The notes below the pieces were generated by a model. That model was not told the DNA's origin and did no database searches. It saw only the letters and a list, made by a program, of their open reading frames with translations. The translations under genes and the position numbers were made by a program. From Vitrella brassicaformis (taxonomy: Eukaryota; Sar; Vitrellaceae), in contig CDMY01000241.1 in NCBI GenBank assembly GCA_001179505.1, positions 36,813-81,553 on the forward strand: 44,741 nt of DNA, in the 5' to 3' direction. How positions within the stretch are numbered: position 1 is the stretch's first letter; each line of letters begins with the position of its first letter. Shown piece after piece: positions 11,001 to 24,200 of this stretch.

Positions 11001-13344
11001 AGAGGACAAGGCACCAGTGGCACAGCAGCAGGAGGCAGTCGTCACCAGTGAGCAGCAGCCGCAACACCAACAGCAGCAGGTGGTCCCCCAGCAGCCGATG
11101 GAGCAGCAACAAGAAGAGCAGCAGCAGCAGCAGCAGGAGGAGGACCAGCAGCAGCAGGAGGCCCCCGCCGGCGGCGTCGATGACGACGACACCACTGCCA
11201 CAGGGACGCCATCTGACGGCAATGCTGTCGACCCATCAAGTGTGCAGAAGGACGAGTTTTACCCCGGCGACGGCCGCGTGCTGCTCGAGGCCTGTCTGGA
11301 GCTCCGTATGCGCGTCGAGGAGAACGCCCGCAAGCTGCAGGAGAAGATGGAGGCCGACAGGCAGAAGAAGCTCGAGGCCCGTGGCGCGCGCAAGGCGGCG
11401 CGCAAGGCCACCCCCATCGAGTGCGGCGCCGTCTACCCGTCGGAGGGCGACCGTTCCAACCCCACCACGCAGACCAAGTTCTCCACAGGCCTCAGCAACA
11501 TGTCGGCTCTGTGGAACAACGCCGTCAAGAAAAAGAGCCTTCGCGGAAAGACCATCGCCGAGGAGCAGGAAGATGCCGCCTCTCTGGGTCTCGCCGAGGT
11601 GCAGATGCTGGCCAACGATGCGGCAGCGGTGGGCATCAAGTGTGCGGGCGACAACGCCAATGCAGCCCTGCTGCAGCCGCTGTGTCTGGAGCTGCTCAAC
11701 AACCGGCCGGCGTCGCTGCCCCCCGTGGCCCTGTCGGTGATGAGCCCATTCGACGAGACCGGCAAGAACTCCCAGTCCATCAAGAAGGGGGGCGGTCGGG
11801 GCTTCACCATCGGCACCACACCGGGCAATCGCACGCCGTCGTTCGTCGACCAGGTGGCGGAGTCGCTGGCGTCACTCGAGTACTCGGCCAGCACGGCCTC
11901 GGAGCAGCAGAAGCCCCACCGCATCCGTGACGCCAAGACGGACCCCGACTCGTCCAGCCTCTCGACGACGATGTCGCACATGCGCACCGCCACCCTGCCC
12001 CCGCCCATGACCAGCACCTACTCCAGCACGCCCCTCCCCTCCCTCCCCCCGTCGCTCCCCGCCATCTCACAGAAGCAGACGTCACGACGGGCCAGGCTGA
12101 AGCGAGGCGGCGTCAAGGAGTACAACGGGCCTCTCTCGCTCAACTTTTTCTACAAGGGCGTGTTCCGTCTGCTGCTCGGCCAGCAGCCGGGCGAGCGCTC
12201 CAAGACAGCCCTCACGGCCGCGTCGACCAGCCAGGAGAGCATCAAGGACGGACCGACACCGGCACCGAACTCTCACAAGGAGCTCCCGCCGCTTCCGCAG
12301 CTGCCCATCCCCCTGACACACCGCACCATGGCGGATGGCGGGGAGAGGGGTGGCATCCCGCTGCACTCGTCCGGGTGCCTCTCTGACCGCGGCGTCAAGA
12401 CCCCCCACTGCACCAACACCCAGGAGCAGGAGGAGCAGCATCATGCCGAGGACAACGAGAGCTCGAGCGAGGGGGAGTGTGATGGCGAGGACGACACGGA
12501 CACCGGGCCCCTGATGCTGCCCCTCAACGTCGACCACACCGCCCTGCCCATCAGCTTCCCCCCGCCCCTCTCCCCGGCTGTGCGATCTTCATGGAGCTCG
12601 GCCCCGACGGACATCAGCGACGAGCCCAAGATGCGGCGGAACCGGTCGATGCGGAAGTGGCTGCGCAAACAGAGGGGCGAGCCCGATGACGACGATGACG
12701 CCATGAGCGACGACTCGGACGCCAGCACGCCCTCGTCTTTGCACTCGGCGGTGCTTCTGGAGGTGGCCAAGGACCCCCACCTGCTGCTGCAGTGGTGCAT
12801 GGAGCAGCAGATCTACCCCTCATGGTTCCCCAGGCGCCAGCACGGCCACCACGGCACGCGCAACGCGACCAAGCGGCAGGACAAGAGATTCGTGCCCGAG
12901 ATGACGGCCGGTGAGGGGCCGCAGGTGTCTGCCGACGGGCCGCAGATCCCCACGCGCATCGACCTCAGCGAGGACAGCATCTACAGCGGTGGGGCGAGCG
13001 CCGACATCATCGACAACGAGTCCATCTTCCTCCCCAGCAACCGCAACTGCCACGTGCCGCCGCAGCAGCAGCTGCCCATTGCGCCGGCAGGCCAGTTCGG
13101 GGACGCCATGAGCGATGTGGAGGGCAGTGCCGTCGAGAGCGGCTCGCTGCACTCGCATGAGGGGCCGGTTGCATCACGGTACTACCTGGACGTGGCTGAG
13201 CAGAAGGGTGCGGGGATGGGAGGGCTGGGGATGGGCATGATGATGCCCCTGTTTGAGCCCTCCTCGCCGCCCTACTCGATGCACCGCGTTGACCGGGACC
13301 ATTCGCCGCGGCTGGTGGGGGTGCTGGATGGCTATGTGCTGTGA
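8091..13344 (+). CDS. AMPK-gamma/Snf4-like CBS-domain protein with a long disordered C-terminus
   Basis: Twelve exons join in phase: 8091-8300, 8460-8891, 8966-9022, 9127-9181, 9283-9385, 9467-9539, 9620-9655, 9730-9795, 9880-9981, 10081-10185, 10283-10712 and 10790-13344. They give 1,407 residues. About 260-470 is a set of degenerate CBS units: VTDTLGQILQAF...GRRLVRVLRPHDLLMYL; then HRPVVSLVETATLFQ...ERERLPAVPIV; then NPAPFFAALL...DGEGDVTATLTVFDILQSL. The second matches the AMPK-gamma order of a threat-free 'P-V-V-S' start, an LF turn and an R-x-PVV end. This suggests energy-sensor-type nucleotide binding, but ligand residues were not verified. Exons 1-2 are Pro- and Lys-rich, and the 850-residue last exon is low-complexity (polyQ, Ser/Pro, Asp clusters). 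A motif FSTGLS-D/N-MSALW occurs twice (about 553 and 787). Exon 8 ends in a GC donor. Confidence 0.8.
9796..9879 (+). other. GC-AG intron in the CBS-domain gene
   Basis: The donor reads CAG|GCATGG and the acceptor GTGTGCAG|GGC. Removing it joins TLFQ to GMCVLERERLP and restores the spacing expected in a CBS unit. Retaining it keeps the frame open but inserts 28 residues in the middle of that fold. Confidence 0.6.
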
Positions 13345-15775
13345 GCCGCATGGTGTGGTTCGGTGGGCTCGGTGTTTGGTGGGTGGGGTGGGTCGGCTGG
13401 TTGTGGTGTGGTGTGGTGTGTGACCGGCTGTGGTGGGTGTTGTGGTGCGTATGTTCAGAAGAGAAACTCTTTACGACTGACTGACTGACTGACTCAGTGT
13501 CTGTCCATTCTTCACCTCGTGGCATAACTTTTTACGTACACACATCACATGCATTGCATTCGTGTACGTGTGTATGTGTAGGCCTATATGTCGTCGTTCT
13601 ATGGCTGGATGGATGGATGGATAAATGGTGTTTGTTTCTTACATCTGTTTGTCTCTGTGTGTCTGTCGGTTTCCCTGGCCATCCATCATCAGGCTCCCGT
13701 GCCGTGCCTTCTGGTTTTTGGCACACACACGTACGAGGTGATGATGGTTAATTTTACAACTAACTACCACAAGGAGGAGGGAGGCCGGCCAGCCTGGCCA
13801 CCCACTTACGTCCTACTCGCTGTTTTTGCGTCCGTACGGTATTTGCTTTATCTCAAGATGTATATGCATGCACTGCATCCACATGTGTGTGTCTGTCTGG
13901 TTGTGTGTGGTTGTGGGTGGTGTGGTCGACTCACTGGCTCCCCCAATCAACGACTGTCTGGTCGTCAAGACACACATGCATACCATGCATACTTCCTTAC
14001 ACGGTGGCCGGGGGGGCGGCGGGGGGAAAGTACCTTTTGTAAAATGCGGATTGGATGGATGGATGGATGGCTGGTCGGCGGCAGCAGCAAGTTTAGTAGC
14101 CTGCATGCGTGTTGTACGTCTGTCCACTACCTGAGCTGCGTGGCTGTCCGGCCAGCCAGCCGTCATGATGCTGCTCTGTTGCTGTGGTGCTCTGGTGCCC
14201 TCCTTCTCTTCTCTCTCCTTCCTTCCCTTCAGGTAGTAGTTACACGTAGGCAGACAAACAGGCAGGCAGGCAGGTAATTCGCGCATCCATCCATCCATCC
14301 ATCCATCCATCGATCCAATGCCTAAGGACCATGGTGGGTGGGACGACTGACCGAATGGAATGATCCAATGCTTCGTATCTATTACATACATATATCATAC
14401 TATCCATAGCACTCAATACATACACTCAAGTCATCGTCTTTTTCTAAGATTTATTCATTCCTTTGTGGCACGTGTTGAAGGGCTTGTTTTATTCGTGAGT
14501 ATATGCTGGCTGCCATTGGTTTGGTTCCTTTTGTACGTATGCGATGCGTGCTGAGGGTGTTGGGGCATCGTGTGCCCGGCTGCTGGGGTTGGTTTTCTTT
14601 GATGCGGTGCGGTCTGTCGCGGTCTGTCTGCCTCGGTGGGGGGAGTGCCTCGGTGGGGGGAGATGAGCATGATTAAGTCGGTGTGAGTGTATGCAATGCA
14701 TTCGTGATGCATGCATGTGTGCACGATGCGACCATCGCTCTCTCTCTCTCCCTCGTACATTTAGCTGTTCATGACGTGTGTGTGACGACCGACCGGCATG
14801 ACAGGTTTTGCTGACTTGCTGACTGAGTGGATGGATGGATGGTCGTCTCTGCCTCCCTGTCTGCCTCGTGTGTGTTGGGTATGTGTTGTGTGTCTTGTGT
14901 GTCGTGTGTGGGCAACCAGTGAATGCGATTTATCAGTCAGTTGCTGCTGCTGCTGTGCTGGCAGGGAGGGGGCCCTTTAAAGCACCCGTACACGCCACAA
15001 AGACATCATGGTGGCCATGAAGGGCCTCCTCTGTGCCTGCATGACACAATACACACGTGCAATTGACAGAGGGCGACACAGACAGACATCCACACCACAC
15101 ACACACACACATGGGGGCTGGATGGATGGATGGATGGCGCTGACGTGAGGCTCCCAATGCGAACAAAGCACCGGCCGGCGCGCGTGAGTGAATTGAGGGC
15201 CATGCGTGTCATAGCTACATACACGTGTGCGTGCATCGTCGTAACTCCACAGGCATTTTTGATATGATGTGTGTATGTGTATACACACACCCGTATACTC
15301 ATTTCTAAGGGACGAGACGAGACACGGGGGGCGTTGAATAAAGGCATGGATGCATGTAGGCAGCCAGGCAGACAGGATGGAGAAACGAAAACACCTCTGC
15401 TGCTGCTGCTGCTGCTATGCTGCGCTGTGCTGTTGTGCTGTGCACACACCCCCGCCCGCCCACTATACATATACATATTCACCGGCTCTCATACACACAC
15501 ACGGGGGGATTGGGGGTGGCTGATAGGGGGTGGGGTGTCTTATAAGGATGGATGGCTGGCTGCATGGATGTACTCTGTGAATGTGCGGACGTACATGACT
15601 GTGCCGTGTGCTGTGTCTTGCCCGCCCTCTGTCTGGTGTTTGCTGTCTGTCGGGTGTCTGTCTGGTGTGGTGTGTGCTATGCTATGCCATGGTGTGTAAG
15701 TGTGTGTATTGGCTGCCGTACACGTGAGTTGCATAGAGGGAGATGAAGTGTCATGACTGCCTGCCTGCCTGTCTG

Positions 15776-15808
<33 letters not shown>

Positions 15809-16112
15809 AGAAACGACCGACAAACACGACACCAGGCCGAGCTATCGGGCCAATCGGTGGATGGATGGATGGATGGATGGGCGGACTGCACGAAGTATCA
15901 TTTGATTGCTCCTACGGGCGCGTGCATGTGTGTGGGCGAGGGTGTCGGGTGGGATGGGGGGATGGCTTGGATGGGGTAGGTAGGCAAACGTACAGCGCTT
16001 TCGGGCGCAACTATTTGGACGTACGTACGCTTGCCTGTTTGTTCGTAGTCAGTCGTGACAGATATGATATCATCAGCTAAGAGCATCAGCATTACTACCA
16101 CCATGCCGTCAC
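13345..16112. other. Gene-free, microsatellite-rich intergenic region
   Basis: No ORF in these 2.8 kb has a protein-like composition; the longest ones encode Cys/Val/Trp or His/Thr repeats produced by TG and CA tracts. The region carries several GGAT/ATCC clusters (about 13606, 14048, 14284, 14827, 15119, 15546 and 15857). It also has a GACT cluster (about 13476-13496), CTG triplets (about 15396 and 14942) and a GACA cluster (about 15781-15811). Genes on both sides point into it, so it holds two 3' ends. Confidence 0.65.
15779..15880. repeat. GACA and GGAT tetranucleotide microsatellites
   Basis: A run of GACA units (about 15781-15811) is followed within 50 bp by five GGAT units (about 15859-15880). 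These are the densest examples of the two tetranucleotides that recur throughout the non-coding sequence of this window. Confidence 0.75.
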
Positions 16113-16836
16113 TCACAGCATGAGCAGCAGCTTGTGGACGGAGCAGAAGTCGCTCCACCCTCGCGCCACACGCAGGCGCAGATACCGCCACGACCCACCG
16201 GCCTGACACAACCATCCACACATCCACACACCATCACGGCCTCCGTGCATCTCTGTTGCATGTGCATGTGTTGTGTACCAGGGCGATGGTCTCGGTCTGA
16301 AGCCCTCCGCTGCGGTTTGGCAACTCTGATCACACATACACACACACACACGAAAGCAGCATGACATTCTCGAGGCGTGCTCGTGCTGTATTGTGTGCAC
16401 ACCCACCGACGTCCTGTAGCCTCTCGAAGTTGATAGGCGCCGGCCCAGTGGACGCCTCTACCTGCAGCACCCGAACTGGCCAACCATGCATCCGGCCATC
16501 AAATGCAAGAAAAGCCGTGTGGATGGATGCCGCACCGCACACATGACTGATCATCGTCTTACTTCCTGTGGACGATATCTGGATGCCCCGCGGCGGTTTG
16601 GCGCCGCCCTGGCCCTGCGGCAGCTCCAGGAGGATCTCCTGTGGGTACATGCCGGTCGATATCCAGAACGTCCGCTCATTGCCGTCGGTCATCATCTGCG
16701 GCAGATGGCGGTCGTCCATCGACGAGACCTGAACACAGAGATCAGAGGCAGATGCAAAGAGATCTCATCCATGCCAGTGGCCAGTGCTTTCATCTCTGCC
16801 TCTCCCTCTCACCATCATCACCTTCAAACCAGCCAT
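16113..16836 (-). CDS. IFT25: Intraflagellar transport protein 25 (HSPB11 homologue)
   Basis: Five exons join in phase to 131 residues: 16813-16836, 16563-16728, 16407-16475, 16279-16325 and 16113-16202. IFT25 is a galactose-binding-like beta-sandwich subunit of IFT complex B that pairs with IFT27 in cilia. The diagnostic block is MTDGNERTFWISTGMYPQEI, equivalent to the family's DGNPETFW-TTGMFPQEF block. It is followed by the strand RVLQVEAST, then INFERL, and the C-terminal GGSWRYLRLRV...WSDFCSVHKL, equivalent to the conserved YLRF...FASVHS. The N-terminal 8-residue exon (MAGLKVMM) is inferred from a clean start and GTGAGA donor; it makes the protein about ten residues shorter than usual. 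Its presence implies a flagellated stage. The start lies 74 bp from the divergent ubiquitin-like gene. Confidence 0.88.
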
Positions 16837-16910
16837 ATTATTCTGCGCGACGCAGATTTACAGCCTCTAAGCCCGCATCATCATATCTCCAGCCCTCCCC
16901 CTTCCAGACA
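16837..16910. promoter_or_regulatory. 74-bp divergent promoter, IFT25 / ubiquitin-like gene
   Basis: This spacer separates two opposite start codons and is exactly as long as the MCM5 spacer at 1615-1688. It contains GCAGATTTACAG, sharing AGATTTAC with that spacer. No TATA-like element is obvious. Confidence 0.45.
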
Positions 16911-18438
16911 ATGGGGAACTCCCAGGCTGGGCATCATGAAGCTGCCCCCGGCGCTTCATCGATGCCCTTCCCTGAGGCCCCTCACAGCCCCCATGCAGGC
17001 GGCGGTGAGTTCTGTCCAGTGCCTGCACCCGCCCACCCGCTCCCCGAAGACATACAGCCGATGTGGGACCGTCTGATGGCCCTGGACTTCCACTCGCTCA
17101 TCTCGACGGCTCTCTTCAAGAAGGGCATTTCCAATGCGCCCGCCCTTCTGCGGGACTGTCTGATGCTGCTCATTGTCAAGAACAGCCATGGTGATGACCC
17201 TCAGTGCGAATTGTCGATGCCGGCAGCTGTGGATGAGGTGTGGCACCAGCTCATTTTGGTACGATGAGAGAAGAACATGGGGCAAACCGTCTCTGTGACG
17301 CTGTTGGGTGTGGCCTGTCTGTTCGCAGGACACGACGCTGTACACGGCTGTGTGTGAGGCCATCGGCAGCAAGGGGCTGATCCGGCACAATCCCTATGGC
17401 GAGTTTGATAGTGAGGAGGACAAGACGGCCCGCCGCAACGCGATGAAGGGCAAGTTTCGGGAGGTCATGGGCTTCGATTATGTCGAGTACGCCTTTGCTC
17501 ACGCATTTTCCGTCTGTTCATCTCAGTCTCTCATTGTCTGTATTTCTTGATCATCAGGCAAGAAGGATTTGGTATAATCGCACAGGACAATGCCGACGAG
17601 ATCACTCCGCAAAGGTGAACAGACAAGAGGGAATAAGCTGGCGGTCTTTTGGCAAGGACTCGTCTCTGTTGCTGCTGCTGTGCAGCCATGACAACCGCAA
17701 CGGTTACCAAGGCTTCAGAGTTCTCGTCAAGACTCTGGCGGGCAAGACTATATCTCTGCCCGTATCCGCAAGCACCACCGTCCCAGACCTACAGGAGATG
17801 ACTCGCATCAAGGAAGGCATCCCAGTGACGGCACAGCGGCTTGCTTTCGGCGGCAAGCAGCTGGGAACGCTTGGCACCCTGGCCGACTACAAGATAGAGC
17901 ATGGGGCCATCATTTTTCTGCTGCTGCGGCTCCCGGAGCCTGACGTCCCGAAGCCGGGCGTCCTCTCTTTCAAGTAGGCGGGAATTGGCCATTCACTGTC
18001 GCCCTAAGTTAGGTGTCATTAATGGTCTTTGTTCTGTAGACAAGATGGCTCCTGCACCATGGCTCAGACACTCGAGCGTTTGGGCACTCCAAACACGGAG
18101 GCAGAAAGCCCATACAACGGGCAAAGAACGAATACATACAGACGTATGTCTCTTCCTGTGCTGTTGCCGCTTGCAGGGATGCCACCCAAGACACTCACCG
18201 CGGGTTTCAGATATTCTGCAAGACGTTGACGGGGGAGAACTTGACCCTCTCAGTCTCCCCAACGACAACAAAGGTGGCAGAGGTCAAGGAGATCATCCGC
18301 ATCAAAGAGGGCATCCCCGTGGCCGATCAGCGACTCGTCTTTGCCGGCAGACAGCTGGAAGACGATCGCACCCTGGCTGCGTACAATATCCAGAAGGAGT
18401 CGACCATACACGTATTGCTGCGGGTCAGAGGCTGCTAA
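16911..18438 (+). CDS. N-myristoylated protein with two ubiquitin-like domains and a GRDP-like N-terminal domain
   Basis: Exons 16911-17258, 17329-17486, 17558-17614, 17686-17973, 18040-18147 and 18177-18438 can be joined in phase to about 406 residues. MGNSQ is a likely N-myristoylation signal. Residues about 50-175 include [16 protein letters not shown] and GLIRHNP, resembling the VWH...D...Y...H-P core of glycine-rich-domain (DUF1399-like) proteins. Two ubiquitin-like folds follow. The first is [15 protein letters not shown]...[19 protein letters not shown]. The second is [15 protein letters not shown]...[25 protein letters not shown], ending RVRGC. The terminal Gly-Gly needed for conjugation is missing, so these are built-in modules, not processed ubiquitin. 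The exon at 18040 and its donor are uncertain. If the intron at 17974 is retained, the protein ends at the TAG at 17975 with one domain. Confidence 0.75.
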
Positions 18439-18950
18439 GCGGCCATGGCCGCCATGATTCATGGCTGGCCTCCGACGTGTCTCTGTTTCTTTTTCGTCTG
18501 CATGCTCATCGGGTAGGAGAGAGATAGCACAATGGGGGGCAGGAGGGGGGCGTGACAATGGGTGCACACGGACATTTTCACACATCATTCGCGCGGCGCG
18601 GTAGAAGAAGGGACACCTGCCGACGTTGTCAAACTGAGGACTGTCAGTCTGACTGACACTTATGTCGATCAACAGCGCTTCGCGATGAATCAGTTCTGTC
18701 TGGCACTTTGGTGTCAGTGCAAGACGCACGATTTGCTGGCCACACTACGCACTATGACCTCAAACAAGAGCCTTCTCTGGTCGAATTCATGGCGCGACAA
18801 AACGCCCGTCGGCCAAGCTCGCGGCCCCCTCCCATCCGATCAGCGACACACCGCACTCATAACTGCGTCGAATACGGCAAATGTCACGGGGGCGAATGAG
18901 AACAGCGGCCGTCTCGCCGGCCGTCTCTCCTCCGCAGCACTGATTTCTTG
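18439..18950. other. Intergenic region
   Basis: This 512-bp stretch lies between two plus-strand genes and is less repetitive than other intergenic sequence here. No gene is recognised; it presumably holds the promoter of the membrane protein that starts at 18951. Confidence 0.5.
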
Positions 18951-20535
18951 ATGGCGAAGGTGAGGGACAGGGGCAACCCTTTGGAGCTGTTCGGCTTCAA
19001 GGTCGTGCCGGCGGGGTGGCTCCTGGGCATCATCCTCTGGTCAATCGCACTCTTCAGCAGAGCATGGTCACCATCATCACTGCACACAGACCGGGGACAC
19101 GCAGACAGACAGACAGACAGGCCAGGCGTCATCTGTCCGTGTCTGCGTGCGCCTGTGTGCAGGTTCTACCGTGCGTATTACGTGATTACACCGAACAACA
19201 TCATTTTGACGATGAGCCTCACACACGTGAACATCGACATCCCCGACTGCTGGGACAAGAACATCAGGGACTACCGCATGAAGTACCTCAGACCGATATG
19301 GTACGTAAGGATGGCCTGGGGGGCCAGCCAGCAATGGGGAAGGCATCTTTGTCTCTGTCTCTGTGCATTCTCCGATTTCATGGTGTCTCTCTTGCCTTCT
19401 CGTGGGCAGCAAGTCTCGGTTCATCGGTGACCACGCCATATCGGACGTCAGAGACATCATCAGCGGGGCCAACAGCCAGCTGATGAGTGTTTTTGTGCTC
19501 ATTGGCATCGGTGAGAGGGAGAAGAAAAGCCACCATGGCCACTGATCTTCTCGTTTGGTGTGATTTGGTGTGATTTGTGTGTCGGTTGGTGTGTTCAGGG
19601 GGTCCCAACATGGGCCAAGCAGTGGGGCTCTTCTCTCAGCTCCATTACATGGGCATCGGAATGGTGCAATGCACTGGGCTATGACATGCCAACAAACGGT
19701 TCTCACATGTCCCCCTGTGTGTGTGTGTCCAGTATTATGCGGCAGGCGTATCGGCGGTATGCATCCTGGCGGCGACCTTCTTTCTGGCGCGGGTCAAGGC
19801 AAAGATGCGGCAGGGCAGGGGGAAGACGTACCTCATCGTTAGCATAATTCTCACCGCCCTCCCGCCGCTGCTGCTGGGGGGCATGGTGGCGGGGTACTTC
19901 CTGTGCGCATACAGAATGGAGGACCTCTTCGTGTATCGTACCCACACAGACGGGGAGAGACACGGAGGGAGACACAACGATGTGTGCCGGCATCTGTCTC
20001 CCTCTCTGTGTGTCTTCGTCAGGGCCGGTGGTGCTGTTATGACGTTCATGAGCAATGAAGGCTTCGGTGATTCGCAAAGCGTCAAGGGAGGGGGGGAGGG
20101 AGGGAGAATAGGTCGTGCCTGTCTATGTGTGTCTGTCTTTGTAGGGCTGGGTGTTGGATGGAGTTGGGGTGTGGCCGTTGCGGGGACGGTGTGTCTCTTC
20201 GTGCCGGTCTTGGGAATGCTATGCGTTGTGTAAGCATGCCCACAGAAAACACTCAGCACACGTAGACACCATACCTCTGTGGGTGTGCGTCTGTTGCAGT
20301 CAAGACGTGCAGCAGTATGACGTGGAATCAGAGAGTGACGAAGACGATGAATACAGAGGCAAGGAGACACACAGGGGAGAGGAAAGGGCTGTTCTCACGT
20401 GTTGTGTCTGTCTTTGTGTGTCATCAACCAGAGGGTCTGCTGCCGCCCGGGCCGCCCTATCGCGGCACCTATGCTGCGCCAGTGCAGTACGGCGGCCAAC
20501 CTGTTACCTATGTCGTCAGGCCCGTCCAGCACTAG
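18951..20535 (+). CDS. Multipass membrane protein, family not recognised
   Basis: Nine exons join in phase to 303 residues: 18951-19066, 19163-19300, 19410-19510, 19599-19663, 19733-19932, 20023-20066, 20145-20229, 20300-20358 and 20432-20535. Predicted membrane segments are AGWLLGIILWSIALF, LMSVFVLIGIG, AGVSAVCILAATFFLA, TYLIVSIILTALPPLLLGG and VAVAGTVCLFVPVLGML. A hydrophilic loop of about 80 residues (YRAYYVITPNN...) separates the first two. The tail after the last segment is acidic (ESESDEDDEY), then Pro/Tyr-rich (PPGPPYRGTY). This resembles adaptor-binding cytosolic tails, but no family is recognised. Exon 8 ends in a GC donor (AG|GCAAGG), required by phase. The start follows an upstream region without coding signal. 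Confidence 0.7.
20359..20431 (+). other. GC-AG intron in the membrane-protein gene
   Basis: The donor is GAG|GCAAGG and the acceptor CAACCAG|AGGG. The phase (one base before, two after) matches the flanking exons. No GT donor close by keeps the frame. Confidence 0.6.
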
Positions 20536-21240
20536 ATATTCAGGGTATATGTTGTGTGCTGGTTGTTTTGTGCCATTCTTCCTTGTGTCAGTAATAGCAA
20601 TGAGGAATTGAGAGTTCGGCATTTAGAAATGTCCCTTCCTTCAGTGACGCTGATTGATGTGTATGGACATTGGAGAGAGTCTGAAGGTGTTCGTGTCAGC
20701 ACACATGGATTGTGTATCATAAAATTGGGCGAGCCGACACAGCAGCCGTGCCATCATACAGTGCATCCATCCATCCATCCACGCCCCAACAGCAGGAGAG
20801 CAACCAAGGTAACTCATGCGGCACTCATGGCTTAACCCTGCCATACCAATGTCTGACTGTATGCACCTAAGGCATTTGGGTGCATCGATTAGTCATATGA
20901 AGCGGCCAAAGTGACTTATGTGCGTAGCCGCATGTATGTACTAGACAACACCCGATCGATGCGACGATGTATGTACATGAGCAGATCGAGTGTACTGATT
21001 GCCCTCGACCGACAAGACACGCAAGGAATGCGCCCCCACTCACAGCACAGGAAAACCCCGGTAGATACCCACCACCCATGGCCATTGACTCTGCTACAGT
21101 ACACACGTCGACTACGACGCTTCTGGCGAAAAAAAAAACACCATCAGTCGTCACTGTCGGCTGCACACGATGCAGAAAGGCCACTACACGCATCATAGAC
21201 GGCCTCGGCCGACACCGACAATGCCACGCTGTCCTTCTCG
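20536..21240. other. Intergenic region between convergent genes
   Basis: This is 705 bp between the end of the membrane-protein gene and the predicted end of the receptor-like gene. It holds a CATC repeat (about 20765-20781). The distal part, about 21144-21240, would be coding on the minus strand if the C9 run at 21282-21290 were one base shorter. Otherwise no gene is seen. Confidence 0.5.
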
Positions 21241-24200
21241 TCACTGCTCAGCCGGTGCCAATCGACTCGCATGAGGTTGCAGGGGGGGGGTCAGGGCGGC
21301 GGTGTGGGGGCCGCTCTGCCGCGATTGGGTTGAGCCGACGGGCGGCGACCCACCACTCATCGGCACATCCTCCACATCGCCATCATGTGGCGTCTCCACC
21401 ACGGTGGGCGCGCTCGCGAGAACCTCCGGGATGGCCTCCTGCATGCAGCAGAACAAACAACACAGATGGACATATTTAAAGACACGCGAGGATTTCTCCC
21501 TCACTGACCGGTCGGCTGCCCTTCTCGATGAGCGCTCGTTTGGCCTTCCGGAAGGCCTCATAGAGGCCCCGCCAGCCGCCAGTGTGCTGCTGATCTATCG
21601 ATGCCTCATTGTCGGCCGTTTCCAGATCGCTGCGGGCGGTCCGCCTGAGGGCCGCCTGGTGCGCCTGCTCTCTGCTGACGAGCTCGTCAACCACATAGCA
21701 CAAGTTGGCCTGGAGGTCGTGCAAGGTGATGCCCGCAGATACGTCTGAGAGCTCCGGCTGTCCACTTGACTCATCACTGGACGTCTTGCCGGCCTCCAAC
21801 TGGGTTGACACTGGACACATCACAATCACATGACAACGTGCATGAATCAAGATCAAGCAGCGATCTGACCTTCGCCAGAGCGTTGAATGCGAAACACATT
21901 GAAGAGATCGCTCGTCCTCATGTGCCTCAGACCCTGGACACCCACACAGGTCGATCGACCATACACATGGGGGTCTTCTGTCCTTCGCCTTACTTACCGT
22001 GACTGTGCGGTCGTCAGGTCTAGGCAGATGGACAACCACATGGCCTCGACGTCGGCTGCGCATCTCCACTCGCTTCTGCCGCAGGCCCTGCACCAGGAAG
22101 GCGTGGCTCCACAGAAACTCATGGCTGGCCAAACCACCAAACACACACACAGACAGCAGAAGGCATCAACGAGTCCCATGTTGGTGTGTGTGCTCACAAG
22201 TCGCTGGGCACGTGTGTGAGCTTGAGTGCTTCGATGGCGTCCTGCACGGCGGCTGACGTCAGCTGCATTGCTGTCACCACACGATGTACCGGCCGGCCAA
22301 AAGAGGGATAGCATCGGCCTGCTGCAGCGGGGGAGCCGTCGGCAGAGAGGGCAGCACTGGACCAGTCATAGAAGACCTTCGGTGAGACGCGCCGTTTCTC
22401 CTCCTCTCTGTTGATGAGCCACGACAAAAGAGGGCCCGTCACCCAACTAGCCATCACGCGGGCTGAATGAAACGCCATGAGACGACACCAGCAGGCAGAT
22501 AAAACAAAGATGGTCATTGTGTGTTATTCCGCTGCTCACCGATAGCCTTCGTGCGGTCACCGAGGGCCGTATATCGGTAGCTAACTTGCAGCAGGACATA
22601 CCGACATATCTGCGTGGCCAATATGATGTAGTGCACCAGATTGGCAAGAATGACGACCAGCACGAGGGCGATCGTCAGCACAAGAGAAGTCCCCTCGGGC
22701 AGCATGACGACGGACTGCATGACGAACAGCGACACGAGCCACACCAGCAGCCCACGCATCTCAGACCGATTCAATATGTCCATACTGCCTCGATCGAACG
22801 GCCACACGGTCAGTTGCAGCACCAAACATACAGCGGCGATGATTGTCCAGCCCAGCAGCTGCTGGCGGGGCTGTGCCGTCGCTTGTTGTGCGATAAGGAG
22901 TACCAATACACGCCTCATAGCCAGCAGAGCATCCCAATAGTGGAAGCTTTTGCGATACCCGACATAGAGGAAGCCCACCCTTCTGCGCGTGTGGTGGTCC
23001 TGCAGGCTGTCTCTGTGTCGCCACAAAAACGCCACGCCACATATGACAGGGCCGAATGTCCACAATAACAGACCAGCCACGGCAATCCACAGGAACGGGG
23101 CGTGCTCGGTCGATCGGCAGATGACACGGGAATCGAGATCCATCCGAGGCTGCATTTCATCCATCGGATTGGGTGAGAGTAGGCTGACACTCTCTCCTGA
23201 GGCAATAGGAATGACATCGTCCACATAGGGGTAGGGCCGGCAGCGCAGGAGGGCCAGCATGCTCTTGGTCACGGTCGGGTGGATAAATGTGAGGATAACA
23301 ACCATCATGCCTCCCCGGTTGTCTAGCCATTGCCGCCATCGGCCACTCTTGCGTAGCTCCGCTCGAGAATGCTGGCAGGACGGAGGTGTCACTGATTCAG
23401 TACGAAAGTCCTCTTGAAGGGTGACCGATCGCTGGCGAGGCCCGTTTGCCGCAGCCTCGTCTGCCTTTTCATTGGTGACTGATGGACGCGCGGAGAGGGC
23501 TCGGAGGTCGGTGTCGGTCGCGAATAAGATCGACACATCGCTGCCAATGTGCCGTTTTGATTTGATGGCATCACGCGCTCGCTCAAACCCGCTCGCTGCA
23601 GCCACGACACGCGCCACAAGTGAACACATGCACTGCCTTCTACAATGTGTGTGTGTGTGTGCGTGTGCTTACCAATAATTGGCACAGCAGTGAGCCAGAC
23701 GAATGGTAATATTTACCACATGGCGTGTCGGTACAGCACGCATTTGTCGCCCACATATGGCCTCAGTAGACATTCCCATATCTGATAGCTTTGAGGAACC
23801 CCGCCGGTCCAGGCGAAGAAGCTGCCGACCAATGAGGATATCTGGTTGCCCCAGACGGACTCGTCGAATACGAGAAAGGCCAAACCACACACCTGCACAC
23901 ACAAACCGCAACGCCATACACAGGCGAAAGGTGAGTGCATGAGTTTCTGTCTTTCTGCCATCGCGTACAGCGGTGATGTGTGAGAGTCCGATTTTGATCA
24001 GCTGAGAGGGGATTTCAGCGCGCGGAGACGACGAAGCCCTGAGGAAACACACACACACACACAAGCAACACGGAGATCGATCGACTAGCGGGCCTTTGTG
24101 ACAGGTGCACCGCTACGTGCTGACCTTTCCGCAAGCGAGGTGAGTATGAAGATGGCCATTACAGTGGCCAGGACGAGCAACACGTTGACGAGCACGATCC